DNA of 35,714 bases from Ilumatobacteraceae bacterium (GCA_016463545.1 JAEMRC010000006.1:1-35714); one strand, 5' to 3'. Shown: positions 23,380 through 33,731, numbered from the stretch's first letter. Program-made: numbers and translations. Notes: generated by a model not told the origin, from the sequence alone.

Positions 23380-25544
23380 TAGTCACGCACCGTTGAGCCA
23401 CTGCCGACAAGACAAAGTGGATTGGTCAGTGATTGTGATGTTGCAGGAGCAACACTGCTGCGATCGAGTGGGTCTGCGGGCACAGCAGGGTCTACTCGTG
23501 TGCGTTCCGCAAGTGCTGTGAAAATACATTTTACGACGGGTGCAGCAGCCCGCGAGCCGTAGCCGCTCTTTTCTAAATAGGCATAGACCGTATATGGTTT
23601 TTCGGGATTTTTACTGAATGCACCGAACGCGGATGAGTCATTCCACGGGAGGTTTCCAAAACCTTGTGCAGTGCCTGTTTTGCCTGCGATCGGAAGCACG
23701 TTCTTGGGATAACTCTTAAATAGTCGCTCCCCTGTTGTTGAGTGATAGATATCCGAACGAACACCGGGACCATTAATGACTCGAGTCAATCCTTCGACAA
23801 TCGGATCTCGAATTTCGGCTGGCATGTTCATGTCCCGTGTAACAACTGCATCAGATAAATCTTTACTCAGTACTCCTGCAGCAAAATTGAGTCGCCCAGA
23901 TTTTGTCGTTGGAGTTCCGGGCGTCCAGGTTGCGCGAACTACCTTGGGGCGCAAAACTAAACCGCCATTAGCCAACGCGCTATAAGCAACGGCCATTTGC
24001 AAGGGTGTTGCAGACATCAAGCCTTGTCCAATTGAAAACTGTACGTTGTCGCCAACGTAATAACTGCGTCCTTCATCTGCAGTAATTGCACCCGCTGCGG
24101 CTAGACGCTTTTTAAGGTCTTTGCCGGGGACTGTTCCGACGAATTCGTACGGCAGGTCAATTTCGGTTGGTGCACCAAACCCAAATTGACGAACTTCTTC
24201 TTCGAGTACAGGTCGGTTTCCGCGTTCAGAAAAAATCTCTTCTCCAATTTTATAAAAAAACACGTCCGATGACACCGCTAACGCGTCGACCACATTCACT
24301 CGGCCATAACGACATGGGGCGCCATTTCCGCACGTTGCATTTTTGAAAATACACTTAACGTTTAATTGACACCGCTCTTTAGGAATGCTCGTTAACTGGT
24401 AGTAACCATCGTCTTTAAGATAATATTTAGTCCCACCTACTAATTGTCCAGAATGCAAAGCCGCATAGGCAACAAATGGTTTAAAAGATGATCCCAAGTT
24501 GTATCTGCCAGAAATTGCTCGGTTCACTAATATTGATTGGTCGGGATCATCAGTCACGGGAAAAATTTGTCCAAATTTTTCTGCGGTAATCCCAGAATTA
24601 AACCACCTATTATCAAAATTTGGATAGCTCGCCATCGCCACCACCGCTCCAGTGTCATGATTCAAGACAACTGCTGATCCAGCAGGAGCCTTGTAGTACG
24701 TCACTGCTGGATACTTGGGGTCAGGTACGCCATCCAGCATTACGGTGGCCGCCTCGGTTCGACGCCGAACCGATATTTCAGTCTGTAATGCCTGCTCAGT
24801 GAATTGTTGAATATCAAGGTCAATACTGAGTTGGACATCGTTTCCCGGAACTGGCTCTCTGCGATCAAGTTCTCGCAATACATTGCCAAGTGAGTCAACT
24901 TCGTACTTCACAAAGCCAGGAATTCCGCGAAGTGCCCCCTCATAGGTCTGCTCAACCCCGAACTGCCCAACTCGCGCATTCGGGTCATACCCTAAATTTT
25001 TATACATTGAGACTTCGTTTTCTTTGATGGCTCCCAAAAACCCGATGATATGACTTGCCATTGGAGCGTACGGATATTCTCGACGCCAATCTTCGCGAAC
25101 ATCAACACCTGGAAAATCTTCAGATCGTTCTCGTAAAAAAATACCTATGTCTTCTGCGACATCTTCTTTGAGCGGAACTGGCTGAAGTGGGTCGTAGCGT
25201 TTACTCTGAAAATTATCTTCAAGATCTTGTGCCGTCATATTGAGAACACCTGACAATCTGTCCCACATTTGTTGTCGGGGCAGATCGCGTGCGATAACTA
25301 GGCGATCGATCGTAATTGTCAAGATTCGTTGATTGTCGGCAACAATTCGACCTCGCACATCGGTGATTCGGCCTCGCTCAGGAGTGAGTTTCACAATGCG
25401 CGACCGAACTTCTCGCACGCGTTCTTGAATTCCCTGTGCGTCGACAGTCTGCAAAAACCACAATCGGACCGTCAGAAGACCAATCAAAATAAGTGACACA
25501 GATCCGAGCACGGCCAACCGTGAACGCTGAGGCCTGTCTGCCAC
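23379..25544 (-). CDS. mrdA: penicillin-binding protein 2 (class B transpeptidase)
   Basis: PBP2 crosslinks side-wall peptidoglycan with RodA. The 721-aa protein has one N-terminal helix (LAVLGSVSLILIGLLTVRLWF), a dimerisation/pedestal region (GRITDVRGRIVADN...) and a transpeptidase domain with S352-S-F-K355, S425-S-D427 in place of SxN, and KTG (622-624). An inserted loop between the first two motifs has four cysteines (392, 398, 405, 411) in about 20 residues, possibly two disulfides on the outer side. The C-terminus extends past the domain with a Pro/Ser-rich tail. The start is GTG, sharing a base with the mreD stop (TAGTG). Confidence 0.94.
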   Translation of the reverse strand: MADRPQRSRLAVLGSVSLILIGLLTVRLWFLQTVDAQGIQERVREVRSRIVKLTPERGRITDVRGRIVADNQRILTITIDRLVIARDLPRQQMWDRLSGVLNMTAQDLEDNFQSKRYDPLQPVPLKEDVAEDIGIFLRERSEDFPGVDVREDWRREYPYAPMASHIIGFLGAIKENEVSMYKNLGYDPNARVGQFGVEQTYEGALRGIPGFVKYEVDSLGNVLRELDRREPVPGNDVQLSIDLDIQQFTEQALQTEISVRRRTEAATVMLDGVPDPKYPAVTYYKAPAGSAVVLNHDTGAVVAMASYPNFDNRWFNSGITAEKFGQIFPVTDDPDQSILVNRAISGRYNLGSSFKPFVAYAALHSGQLVGGTKYYLKDDGYYQLTSIPKERCQLNVKCIFKNATCGNGAPCRYGRVNVVDALAVSSDVFFYKIGEEIFSERGNRPVLEEEVRQFGFGAPTEIDLPYEFVGTVPGKDLKKRLAAAGAITADEGRSYYVGDNVQFSIGQGLMSATPLQMAVAYSALANGGLVLRPKVVRATWTPGTPTTKSGRLNFAAGVLSKDLSDAVVTRDMNMPAEIRDPIVEGLTRVINGPGVRSDIYHSTTGERLFKSYPKNVLPIAGKTGTAQGFGNLPWNDSSAFGAFSKNPEKPYTVYAYLEKSGYGSRAAAPVVKCIFTALAERTRVDPAVPADPLDRSSVAPATSQSLTNPLCLVGSGSTVRD

Positions 25545-26062
25545 TATCGAACCTCACTTGGTTCAGACAGCACCCAACCACACAAACGTTCAGCCGGAAC
25601 CGTGGCGGCCGCATTAGTGACACCCACAACAAGCGCTACAACCAAAATATGTCGATTCATTACCCCTTCGCGACCCACAATCGTGAGCGCCAAAGGCATG
25701 AAGAGCATTCCCAACCCAGATGCCGCACCTGCCAGCAACATCTTGGTCCACCATGTGGGTTGATGGACGAAGGAATTAGTCATTCCGGCCAAGTAACCAA
25801 CAAGTGCAAAAACCACTGCACCAAGCCCGAGCGGAGTGCTGAGCACGAGGTCGTACATCATCCCGACAATGAATCCAGCAATCGCTCCAATTTCTGAACC
25901 GCGCGCTAAACCACTGCTCGTTGAGAGTAGCAACATGACCTGCAAGCACACGCCAAAGGGGCGCATGGTATTAAAAATGGTCGTCTGAAACGACAGCACA
26001 ATCAATGCGACAAGAAACAACCGCGTTAAGGGCTGTTGGGCAATCGTAAGAATTCTGTTCAT
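25544..26062 (-). CDS. mreD: rod-shape-determining membrane protein MreD
   Basis: The 172-aa protein is almost entirely hydrophobic, with five or six helices (FLVALIVLSFQTTIF, EIGAIAGFIVGMMYDLVLSTPLGLGAVVFALVGYLAG, and more). The GxxxGxxxDL.....G..al.fal.gyl pattern is the MreD signature. MreD links MreC to the RodA-PBP2 machinery. It overlaps mreC by ATGA upstream and mrdA by TAGTG downstream. The identification rests mostly on the position between mreC and mrdA plus the hydrophobic pattern. Confidence 0.92.
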   Translation of the reverse strand: MNRILTIAQQPLTRLFLVALIVLSFQTTIFNTMRPFGVCLQVMLLLSTSSGLARGSEIGAIAGFIVGMMYDLVLSTPLGLGAVVFALVGYLAGMTNSFVHQPTWWTKMLLAGAASGLGMLFMPLALTIVGREGVMNRHILVVALVVGVTNAAATVPAERLCGWVLSEPSEVR

Positions 26063-27171
26063 GGTGCACTTGGCCGTTCAGTCGTTGGCTGATACAACAA
26101 CACTCGAACAAAGTTCAGCGATTCAAGATTGGCAGCCACTTTGACTTCAAGAAGCGGGCCAAGTGTTCCGGTTCGCGAGATGATGCGTGAGACAGTTCCG
26201 ACAACAATGTCTGGAGGGGCAAGCGATGTGGCTCCACCAGACGACACGATCGGAGAACCAATGTAGACCACGCCAAAGCGTGGCTGATTCTCGATAAAAC
26301 GTACGATTGGGGCTCGTGACAATCCGCGACCCTCAAGAGCTCCGGTTTCGCGTAACGGTAAATTCGCTCCTGGTGGAACTGTGATTTGAGAAACGTTTCC
26401 TTGTCCAGGTCGAATGTCGCCCGCAATAGTGCTTTCAGATGACGGAGCATTTGGCGATGCATTCGGCAGAGTCGCAATCGTGACACCAGGCGTAAAACCA
26501 GGGATCGTACTTTTCGGAGCAATTGTTGTCGTTGTAGTCGTAGTGGTAGACGTCGTTGTTGTCGTTTGGTTTTCCGGAGACTCGGGAACTTTGTTCGGCA
26601 CCGTCACTTTAGGCGGTGGTTGATTGACAATCTTGACCGATAATGAATACGCCGGATCAGTAATGAGCATGACAACAGCACGATCATCGAGCGACTCTGT
26701 CACCTTGCCGATGAGTCCTGCTGCATTTAGGACAGGCATGCCAACTCGAATTCCGCAACGTCGACCTCTATTGATTTCTACTGTCTGTGAAAAATTCGAT
26801 GGAGATTGTCCCACTACCTGGCCGGTGCATGAGTCAATCCCCGCAAGTGTGGGAAGTCCATTAAGCGCGAGTAATTCTTGAGCTTCGCGCACACCTGCGA
26901 TATTGGCGATCGTTGCCCCTTCTTGACGGGCAATCAAATCCTTCAGTCGTTTGTTGTCCTGAGAAACATCTCCATAATCCGTGATTCCATGCCAAATGTT
27001 GTTGATTGGAGTTGTCACAACGCGCGTCACTCCTTCAATTGGATGGAAAATCGCCCCAAACAATCGCCGTGCGCTTGAGACCGAAGAACTGTTGCGAAGA
27101 TCCATCGTGATAAGCAATATCGACGTCAAGGCAAGTATTGCAATGACTCGTCTTCGCGTTAATCCACCCAT
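26059..27171 (-). CDS. mreC: rod-shape-determining protein MreC
   Basis: MreC is a bitopic protein whose outer beta domain activates PBP2-RodA. The 370-aa protein has one helix (VIAILALTSILLITM, 9-23), a coiled coil (near 68-100, DVSQDNKRLKDLIARQE) and the two-part beta domain (GQVVGQSPSNFSQTVEINRG; GRGLSRAPIVRFIENQ). Between the beta strands is a low-complexity insertion of about 90 residues (183-275) with a Thr tract (203-216) and Pro/Ser/Asn-rich flanks. It sits 14 bases after mreB without a clear SD, and its stop overlaps mreD as ATGA. Confidence 0.93.
   Translation of the reverse strand: MGGLTRRRVIAILALTSILLITMDLRNSSSVSSARRLFGAIFHPIEGVTRVVTTPINNIWHGITDYGDVSQDNKRLKDLIARQEGATIANIAGVREAQELLALNGLPTLAGIDSCTGQVVGQSPSNFSQTVEINRGRRCGIRVGMPVLNAAGLIGKVTESLDDRAVVMLITDPAYSLSVKIVNQPPPKVTVPNKVPESPENQTTTTTSTTTTTTTTIAPKSTIPGFTPGVTIATLPNASPNAPSSESTIAGDIRPGQGNVSQITVPPGANLPLRETGALEGRGLSRAPIVRFIENQPRFGVVYIGSPIVSSGGATSLAPPDIVVGTVSRIISRTGTLGPLLEVKVAANLESLNFVRVLLYQPTTERPSAP
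26524..26565 (-). repeat. Thr-codon tract inside mreC
   Basis: Fourteen codons encode Thr, with a single Ser. The codons vary (ACA, ACG, ACT, ACC), so this is a protein-level tract rather than a pure DNA repeat and is less prone to slippage. It lies in the outer-membrane-face beta domain insertion. Confidence 0.85.
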
Positions 27172-27185
27172 CAGAATGGTCTTGC

Positions 27186-28223
27186 CTAATACTCAAGGCT
27201 CGGAGAGGACATCGTGCTACTCATTGCCTCAATGTTTTCGAGCGCCCTACCCGAACCAATTACCACGGCATACAAGGGATTCGTTGCGACATAACATGGC
27301 ATTCCAGTTTCTGTTGTTACCCGGTCAGTGAGTCCTGCGAGCAGAGCGCCTCCCCCTGACAAATAGATTCCGCGATCCATGATGTCGGCGGAAAGTTCTG
27401 GCGGCGTGCGATCCAGGGTTGCTTTTATAACGTCAACGATCGCTGATACTTGCTCGGCAATTGCTTCGCGCACATTCTCTGATGAAATTTCGATTGTCTG
27501 AGGTAATCCAGACACGGTATTTCTGCCGCCAATGTCAGCAGAGATTTCTTGTGCCATGAGAGTTGCAGAACCCATTTGAATCTTTATTTCTTCAGCAGTG
27601 TTCTCACCAATGTCTAGCGAAAACTCGCGACGCACATAGGACACGATCGCCGCATCAATCTCATCACCCGCAACCCGAACGCTTTGCGACACCACGATGC
27701 CGCCCAGTGACACGACAGCCACCTCTGTGGTTCCGCCACCAATATCAACAATCATGTTTCCGCTGGGTTCATGCACCGGAAGGTCCGCCCCGATCGCCGC
27801 CGCCATTGGCTCTTCAATGATGTAGACCGGCTTTCGTGCCCCTGCATACTCAGCCGCATCCTGGACTGCTCGTTGCTCGACGCCCGTAATGCCGGAGGGC
27901 ACACAAATAATCATTCGTGGTTTGCTCCAACGACTATTTGAGACTTGCTGAATGAAATATCTCAGCATTTTTTCACAGATATCAAAGTCAGAGATCACGC
28001 CATCTTTTAAAGGCCTCACGACTTTGATATTTGCGGGAGTTCTCCCCAACATCCGCTTCGCCTCGAATCCCACGGCGACGGGCCTGCCGTCGCGAATATC
28101 TATCGCCACGACTGAAGGCTCATTAAGCACTATCCCTTGCCCGCGTACGTAGACCAGGGTGTTGGCGGTACCGAGATCTATGGCGATATCTCGACCAATG
28201 GATAAGGGATTTTTGCGGGTCAT
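27186..28223 (-). CDS. mreB: actin-like rod-shape protein MreB
   Basis: MreB forms membrane-bound filaments that orient side-wall synthesis. The 345-aa protein has the actin-fold motifs: phosphate 1 IAIDLGTANTLVYV (13-26), connect/phosphate 2 NMIVDIGGGTTEVAVVSLGG, VRVAGDEIDAAIV and the adenosine motif YLSGGGALLAGL. The N-terminus is short and basic. There is no Shine-Dalgarno before the ATG; the bases there (ACTCCTT) look like an anti-SD. Two CTCGAG boxes and a TACACT -10-like element lie in the 65-base gap to ndk, so it probably heads its own transcript with mreC, mreD, mrdA and rodA. Its presence suggests rod-shaped cells or localised wall growth. Confidence 0.96.
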   Translation of the reverse strand: MTRKNPLSIGRDIAIDLGTANTLVYVRGQGIVLNEPSVVAIDIRDGRPVAVGFEAKRMLGRTPANIKVVRPLKDGVISDFDICEKMLRYFIQQVSNSRWSKPRMIICVPSGITGVEQRAVQDAAEYAGARKPVYIIEEPMAAAIGADLPVHEPSGNMIVDIGGGTTEVAVVSLGGIVVSQSVRVAGDEIDAAIVSYVRREFSLDIGENTAEEIKIQMGSATLMAQEISADIGGRNTVSGLPQTIEISSENVREAIAEQVSAIVDVIKATLDRTPPELSADIMDRGIYLSGGGALLAGLTDRVTTETGMPCYVATNPLYAVVIGSGRALENIEAMSSTMSSPSLEY

Positions 28224-28233
28224 AAGGAGTGAG

Positions 28234-28276
28234 CTCGAGTCCGGGTCTTTACTCGCTCGAGATACCTCTCAGTGTA
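28234..28276 (-). promoter_or_regulatory. mreB upstream region: paired CTCGAG boxes and -10-like TACACT
   Basis: Two CTCGAG palindromes (28234-28239 and 28256-28261) are 22 bases apart, start to start, i.e. about two helical turns, and both read CTCGAGC on the minus strand. TACACT at 28271-28276 lies just upstream. In RNA the same bases can form a bulged stem, GAGCGAGT with ACTC-GA-GCTC. Whether this is an operator, an RNA element or chance cannot be decided from the sequence. Confidence 0.35.
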
Positions 28277-28288
28277 GTGACGAACCAA

Positions 28289-28699
28289 CTAGAGGTGAGG
28301 GAAGAAGATGCCCAGTTCTCGAGCCGCAGAGTCGGCTGAATCGCTACCGTGGACAAGGTTTTCCGTAAATTCCGTGCCGAGATCGCCTCGAATTGTGCCA
28401 GATGCCGCACCGCGAGGATTTGTTGCTCCCATCATTTGGCGCACGATCTCCCATGTGTCATCGGGGCCCTGAAGCGCCATCGCCACAACAGGCCCTCTGG
28501 ACATAAATGCCACAAGATCGGCATAGAAACCTTTTCCCTGATGTTCTTCGTAATGGCGTCCCAAGATCGCCCCGTCAAGAACTCGCAATTCCATCGCAAC
28601 AATCGCAAGACCTTTTTTTTCAAAACGGCTAACGATGTCTCCGACGAGACCACGCTCGACAGCATCGGGTTTGAGCAATACAAGTGTGCGGTTCGACAT
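28289..28699 (-). CDS. ndk: nucleoside diphosphate kinase
   Basis: Ndk moves the gamma-phosphate between NTPs and NDPs through a phosphohistidine. The 136-aa protein has the standard opening NRTLVLLKPDAVERGLVG, the Kpn-type ATNPRGAASGTIRGD and the active-site ENLVHGSDS with His117, at normal length. No SD precedes the ATG; TAGCCT lies seven bases upstream, the same arrangement as obgE, so a leaderless mRNA is likely. It follows folC by 40 bases and precedes mreB. Confidence 0.97.
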   Translation of the reverse strand: MSNRTLVLLKPDAVERGLVGDIVSRFEKKGLAIVAMELRVLDGAILGRHYEEHQGKGFYADLVAFMSRGPVVAMALQGPDDTWEIVRQMMGATNPRGAASGTIRGDLGTEFTENLVHGSDSADSAARELGIFFPHL

Positions 28700-28706
28700 G
28701 AGTCAC

Positions 28707-28712
28707 AGGCTA
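28707..28712 (-). promoter_or_regulatory. probable -10 element of a leaderless ndk transcript
   Basis: On the minus strand TAGCCT is followed by GTGACTC and the ndk ATG, a seven-base gap with no Shine-Dalgarno. CTGTCA lies 19 bases upstream as a weak -35 candidate. The box and the following G are identical to those before obgE. Confidence 0.5.
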
Positions 28713-28739
28713 TTGGAAAATATCGTATTTTTGACAGCC

Positions 28740-30035
28740 TCAGGGAAGGATTCGACGCAGATACGGTCGTGCCGCACCGACGACATAGAGCGAACCTGCA
28801 ATCAAAATGGCATCGTCGGACGACGCATTCTGCACTGCCCGATCGCATGCTTCTTCTACCGAACGTAAAGCCACTACTTCGGTGCAGCCGAGTTTCTGCG
28901 CCGCTTCAGCGATTTCTTGGCTGCTTCGTGCTCTTGGCGAGGGAGCCGTACAACAAATGACAAGATCAAACTCATCAGCACGAAGCGCTGACAATGTGTC
29001 GTGCACGTCTCTGCCCTGCAGTGCACCGACTGTCAAAATTCGTCGTCCGGGCGGATCAAAATCTTCAAAAAATACTTGCGCGCAGACGTCAGCGCCAGCA
29101 GGGTTGTGCGCACCGTCAAGAATAATAAGTGGCTGATATCCCACAATCTCGAAACGACCTGGCATTTTTACATTGCCAAATGCTTCTTCTACGGTGTCAA
29201 AATAAAGTGGAGCACGAAAAAACTCCTCTACTGCCATCAGTGCCACCACAGCATTTTCGCCCTGATGGGCGCCGTGTAAAGGCAAATACAATTCTGCAAA
29301 ATCACCACGCGGAGTGCGGAGATGCAGCAGTCGGCCGCCTAACGCCAATTGATTATCGACAACGCTAAAATCTTCACCCTTGAGGGCTACTTGGTCGCTC
29401 GGTTCAGATCGAAAAATTTCAACAAGGTGTGGTCGAGTCTCGCCAACAACCACGGATGAATTGCCCTTAATAATTCCTGCCTTCTCGCGAGCAATATCAG
29501 ATAATTCAGGACCAGCAAACTCAGTGTGGTCAAGAGCAATATTGGTAATAACTGCGACATCGGCGTTCACTACGTTTGTGGCATCCCACCTACCGAGCAT
29601 GCCAACTTCAACAACAGCGACATCTACAGAATTATCAGCAAACCAACGAAAAGCCGCGGCAGTGACAATCTCGAAATAACTAGGCCGCACGCCAGCCAAA
29701 ACCTCGGCGTCGGCTACCGCCGCAATCGCAATCCCAAATTCTTCATCAGATATTGGTTCGCCATCGATCATGAGACGTTCATTAATTTTTTCAAGATGTG
29801 GACTTGAGTACGTTCCGACACGCAGACCATGAGCGATTAATAATTGCGTAATTATCTGACTGGTCGACCCTTTGCCATTTGTGCCGGTGACATGAACGAC
29901 CCTAAACAAATTCTGCGGATCATCTAGAACAGACAACAGACGTATCGTTTTGTCAAGAGATGGTGACTCAATTCGACCCGTCTTGTCATACGATGCGTGC
30001 TCATCCAGATAACGCAGCGCGTCAGCAAAAGTCAC
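28740..30035 (-). CDS. folC: folylpolyglutamate / dihydrofolate synthase
   Basis: FolC adds glutamate to (dihydro)folates, and the bifunctional form also makes dihydrofolate from dihydropteroate. The 431-aa Mur-ligase-type protein has the ATP loop VTGTNGKGSTSQI (49-61), the folate-family YSSPHLEKINERLMI, VEVGMLGRWDATNV, ITNIALDHTEFAG and a C-terminal LDGAHNPAGAD. Whether it has one or both activities is not readable. The start is a GTG two bases after the clpX stop, so it is co-translated with clpX. valS, which often sits between clpX and folC in actinobacteria, is absent. Confidence 0.94.
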   Translation of the reverse strand: MTFADALRYLDEHASYDKTGRIESPSLDKTIRLLSVLDDPQNLFRVVHVTGTNGKGSTSQIITQLLIAHGLRVGTYSSPHLEKINERLMIDGEPISDEEFGIAIAAVADAEVLAGVRPSYFEIVTAAAFRWFADNSVDVAVVEVGMLGRWDATNVVNADVAVITNIALDHTEFAGPELSDIAREKAGIIKGNSSVVVGETRPHLVEIFRSEPSDQVALKGEDFSVVDNQLALGGRLLHLRTPRGDFAELYLPLHGAHQGENAVVALMAVEEFFRAPLYFDTVEEAFGNVKMPGRFEIVGYQPLIILDGAHNPAGADVCAQVFFEDFDPPGRRILTVGALQGRDVHDTLSALRADEFDLVICCTAPSPRARSSQEIAEAAQKLGCTEVVALRSVEEACDRAVQNASSDDAILIAGSLYVVGAARPYLRRILP

Positions 30036-30037
30036 AG

Positions 30038-31321
30038 CTACGAAGCAGCACGCCGCGGACGCGCAACGCGATTCGGCGCTCGTGGAACTAGTTCGGGCTT
30101 CGTTTTTTGAAGCACGTTCTCGACGTCCATAATGACTTTGGCGATATCTGTGCGGCTTGGCAGTTCATACATCGTGTCAAGCAGTATTTCTTCTAAAATT
30201 GAACGCAGTCCTCGAGCACCAGTGCCTCGCTTCAGTGCCAAATCTGCAATTGCTCCCAGCGCAGCAGTGGTGAATTCGAGTTCGACATCTTCAAACTCAA
30301 AAAGCTTCTGGTACTGCTTCACAAGCGAGTTCTTTGGCTCGGTCAGGATCTGAATCAGAGACGAACGGTCTAGAGCGTTGACAGCCCCCACCATCGGCAA
30401 TCGACCAACGAATTCTGGAATCATGCCAAACTTCAAAAGGTCTTCTGGAAGAACTTGCGCAAACAGATCACCTGGATCTTTTTCTGCTTTGGATTTCACT
30501 GTTCCGTGAAAACCGACACCTTTGTGACCGATTCGCTGCTCGATAATTTGTTCGAGGCCAGCAAACGCTCCGCCGCAGATAAACAAGACATTCGTCGTAT
30601 CGATCTGAATAAATTCTTGATGGGGGTGCTTTCGGCCTCCTTGAGGCGGCACAGAAGCAACCGTTCCTTCGAGGATTTTTAGCAACGCTTGTTGTACGCC
30701 TTCTCCTGATACATCTCGCGTGATGCTGGGGTTCTCTGATTTACGGGCAACCTTGTCGATTTCATCGATATAAACAATTCCGGCCTCAGCCTTTTTTACG
30801 TCAAAGTCGGCGGCCTGGAGCAACTTCAGCAAAATGTTCTCGACGTCTTCACCGACGTATCCGGCTTCAGTAAGAGCAGTTGCATCTGCGATGGCGAACG
30901 GCACATTCAGTAGACGTGCCAATGTCTGAGCCATGTGTGTTTTACCGCAACCAGTTGGGCCGAGCAGCAAGATATTACTTTTTGCGAGTTCAACTTCGTC
31001 GCGGCGTACTCCGCTGTTTTGCTGTTGATATTGCAAGCGGCGATAATGATGAAAGACAGCAACTGCTAAAACCTTTTTTGCTTGATCTTGACCTACAACA
31101 TACTGATCAAGAAATTCTCGAGTCTCTTGCGGGGTCGGAAGCACCTCAAAGCGCACATCACCTTTTTCGGCGAATTCTTCTTCGATGATTTCGTTGCAGA
31201 GATCGACACACTCATCGCAGATATAGACACCTGGTCCAGCAATAAGTTTTTTGACTTGCTTCTGCGATTTACCGCAGAACGAGCACTTCAGAATCTCTCC
31301 TGAGTCTCCAAATTTTGCCAC
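30038..31321 (-). CDS. clpX: ClpX, ATP-dependent unfoldase of the Clp protease
   Basis: ClpX unfolds tagged proteins and feeds them into ClpP. The 427-aa protein has the N-terminal zinc-binding domain (C13SFC16, C35DEC38), Walker [10 protein letters not shown] (121-129), Walker [10 protein letters not shown] (183-191), the KHPHQEF region and [11 protein letters not shown] pore-1 loop, and the sensor-2 GTGARGLR. The start is GTG with GAGAGGCG upstream, in the 20-base gap after clpP. The IGF/LGF-type loop for docking to ClpP reads HKGVGFHG here (I-G-F-like as V-G-F). Confidence 0.97.
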   Translation of the reverse strand: MAKFGDSGEILKCSFCGKSQKQVKKLIAGPGVYICDECVDLCNEIIEEEFAEKGDVRFEVLPTPQETREFLDQYVVGQDQAKKVLAVAVFHHYRRLQYQQQNSGVRRDEVELAKSNILLLGPTGCGKTHMAQTLARLLNVPFAIADATALTEAGYVGEDVENILLKLLQAADFDVKKAEAGIVYIDEIDKVARKSENPSITRDVSGEGVQQALLKILEGTVASVPPQGGRKHPHQEFIQIDTTNVLFICGGAFAGLEQIIEQRIGHKGVGFHGTVKSKAEKDPGDLFAQVLPEDLLKFGMIPEFVGRLPMVGAVNALDRSSLIQILTEPKNSLVKQYQKLFEFEDVELEFTTAALGAIADLALKRGTGARGLRSILEEILLDTMYELPSRTDIAKVIMDVENVLQKTKPELVPRAPNRVARPRRAAS

Positions 31322-31341
31322 GAGGCGCCTCTCGGTTGTGG

Positions 31342-31964
31342 TCAGCGAATTGGGCCGGAACGGTCCGTTAACTGACGCGATGAAATCACATCATCGATAA
31401 TGCCATACGCGAGGGCCTCATTTGCTTCCATTACGAAATCTCGGTCAGTATCGGCATGAACCCGTTCTGTGGTCTGGCCCGTATGAAAGGCCAAAACCTC
31501 TTCCAGAAGGTCCCTCATGCGCATAATTTCACGAGCGGCGATCTCAAGATCGGTGACCTGACCGTATCCGACCTGGCCATAGGGCTGATGCAACATCACT
31601 CGGCTGTGTGGCAACGCGAGGCGTTTACCCTTGGTTCCGGCTGCTAGCAGCACCGCTGCGGCTGAGGCTGCCTGTCCCAAACAAATCGTGGCGATGTCAT
31701 TTTTAATGAACTGCATCGTGTCGTAGATTGCGAACAGCGCTGTGATGTCACCACCTGGGCTGTTGATGTAAATGTTGATATCACGATCTGGGTTTTCGCT
31801 CTCAAGATGAATGAGTTGTGCACACATCAAGTTGGCAATGGTGTCGTCGATGGGTGTTCCCAAGAAAATAATGTTTTCTTTGAGCAACTTGCTGTAGAGG
31901 TCATAGACGCGCTCGCCACGACTGGTCTGTTCGGTCACACTTGGTACGTAATAGTTTTGAAAAT

Positions 31965-31968
<4 letters not shown>
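31342..31968 (-). CDS. clpP: ATP-dependent Clp protease proteolytic subunit
   Basis: The 208-aa serine protease has the catalytic triad Ser102 ([11 protein letters not shown]), His127 (MLHQPYG) and Asp173 (ADTDRD) and the family blocks [13 protein letters not shown] and [14 protein letters not shown] propeptide is suggested by the N-terminal [20 protein letters not shown]. Many actinobacteria have two clpP genes in tandem; only one is here, so a second may be elsewhere. The start is GTG, overlapping the tig stop as GTGA, so clpP translation is coupled to tig. Confidence 0.96.
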
Positions 31969-33353
<1,385 letters not shown>

Positions 33354-33424
33354 AGGCTCAGAAGTGTATCGGCGTCACGCTCAGGGTGCGTACTTGTCCG
33401 ATTGCTTCGCTGTTCGGGGGTGTC

Positions 33425-33712
33425 ATGAGCAAGACTAAGAACATGCCGCTCTGGAAACCCCATGCACTTGCCCATCCCCACGAAGGACAAATTGATCTCA
33501 AACTCGGAGACACCGTGATGAGCACTGTCGACCTAGATGGTGTCGAACTCGGCACCCACGGAAAGGTGGTTCTTGCCAATGGCTTTAACTGGCAGCGCTA
33601 TCGCGTGCTCTTTGTGACGGGTCACGAACGTGGTGACCTTGATCACCGTCATCTCGCTCCAATCGGAAAAACTGCGCGTCGTCTTTATCGCGAAGCAAAA
33701 CGCGCACTTTAA
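33425..33712 (+). CDS. 95-aa conserved-looking hypothetical protein
   Basis: I do not recognise a named family. The protein is small and basic, with a beta-rich centre (KLGDTVMSTVDLDGVELGTHGKVVLANGF, then YRVLFVTGHERGDLDHRHLAPIG) that reads like an SH3/KOW-type barrel, and an RRLYREAKRAL helix at the end. The ATG at 33425 is chosen over the upstream ATG-like codon because GGGGG lies before it. It is divergent from tig and followed after 19 bases by tRNA-Pro, so it may be transcribed with the tRNA. Confidence 0.75.
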   Translation: MSKTKNMPLWKPHALAHPHEGQIDLKLGDTVMSTVDLDGVELGTHGKVVLANGFNWQRYRVLFVTGHERGDLDHRHLAPIGKTARRLYREAKRAL

Positions 33713-33731
33713 ACGGTAGATTCTCTGATAC

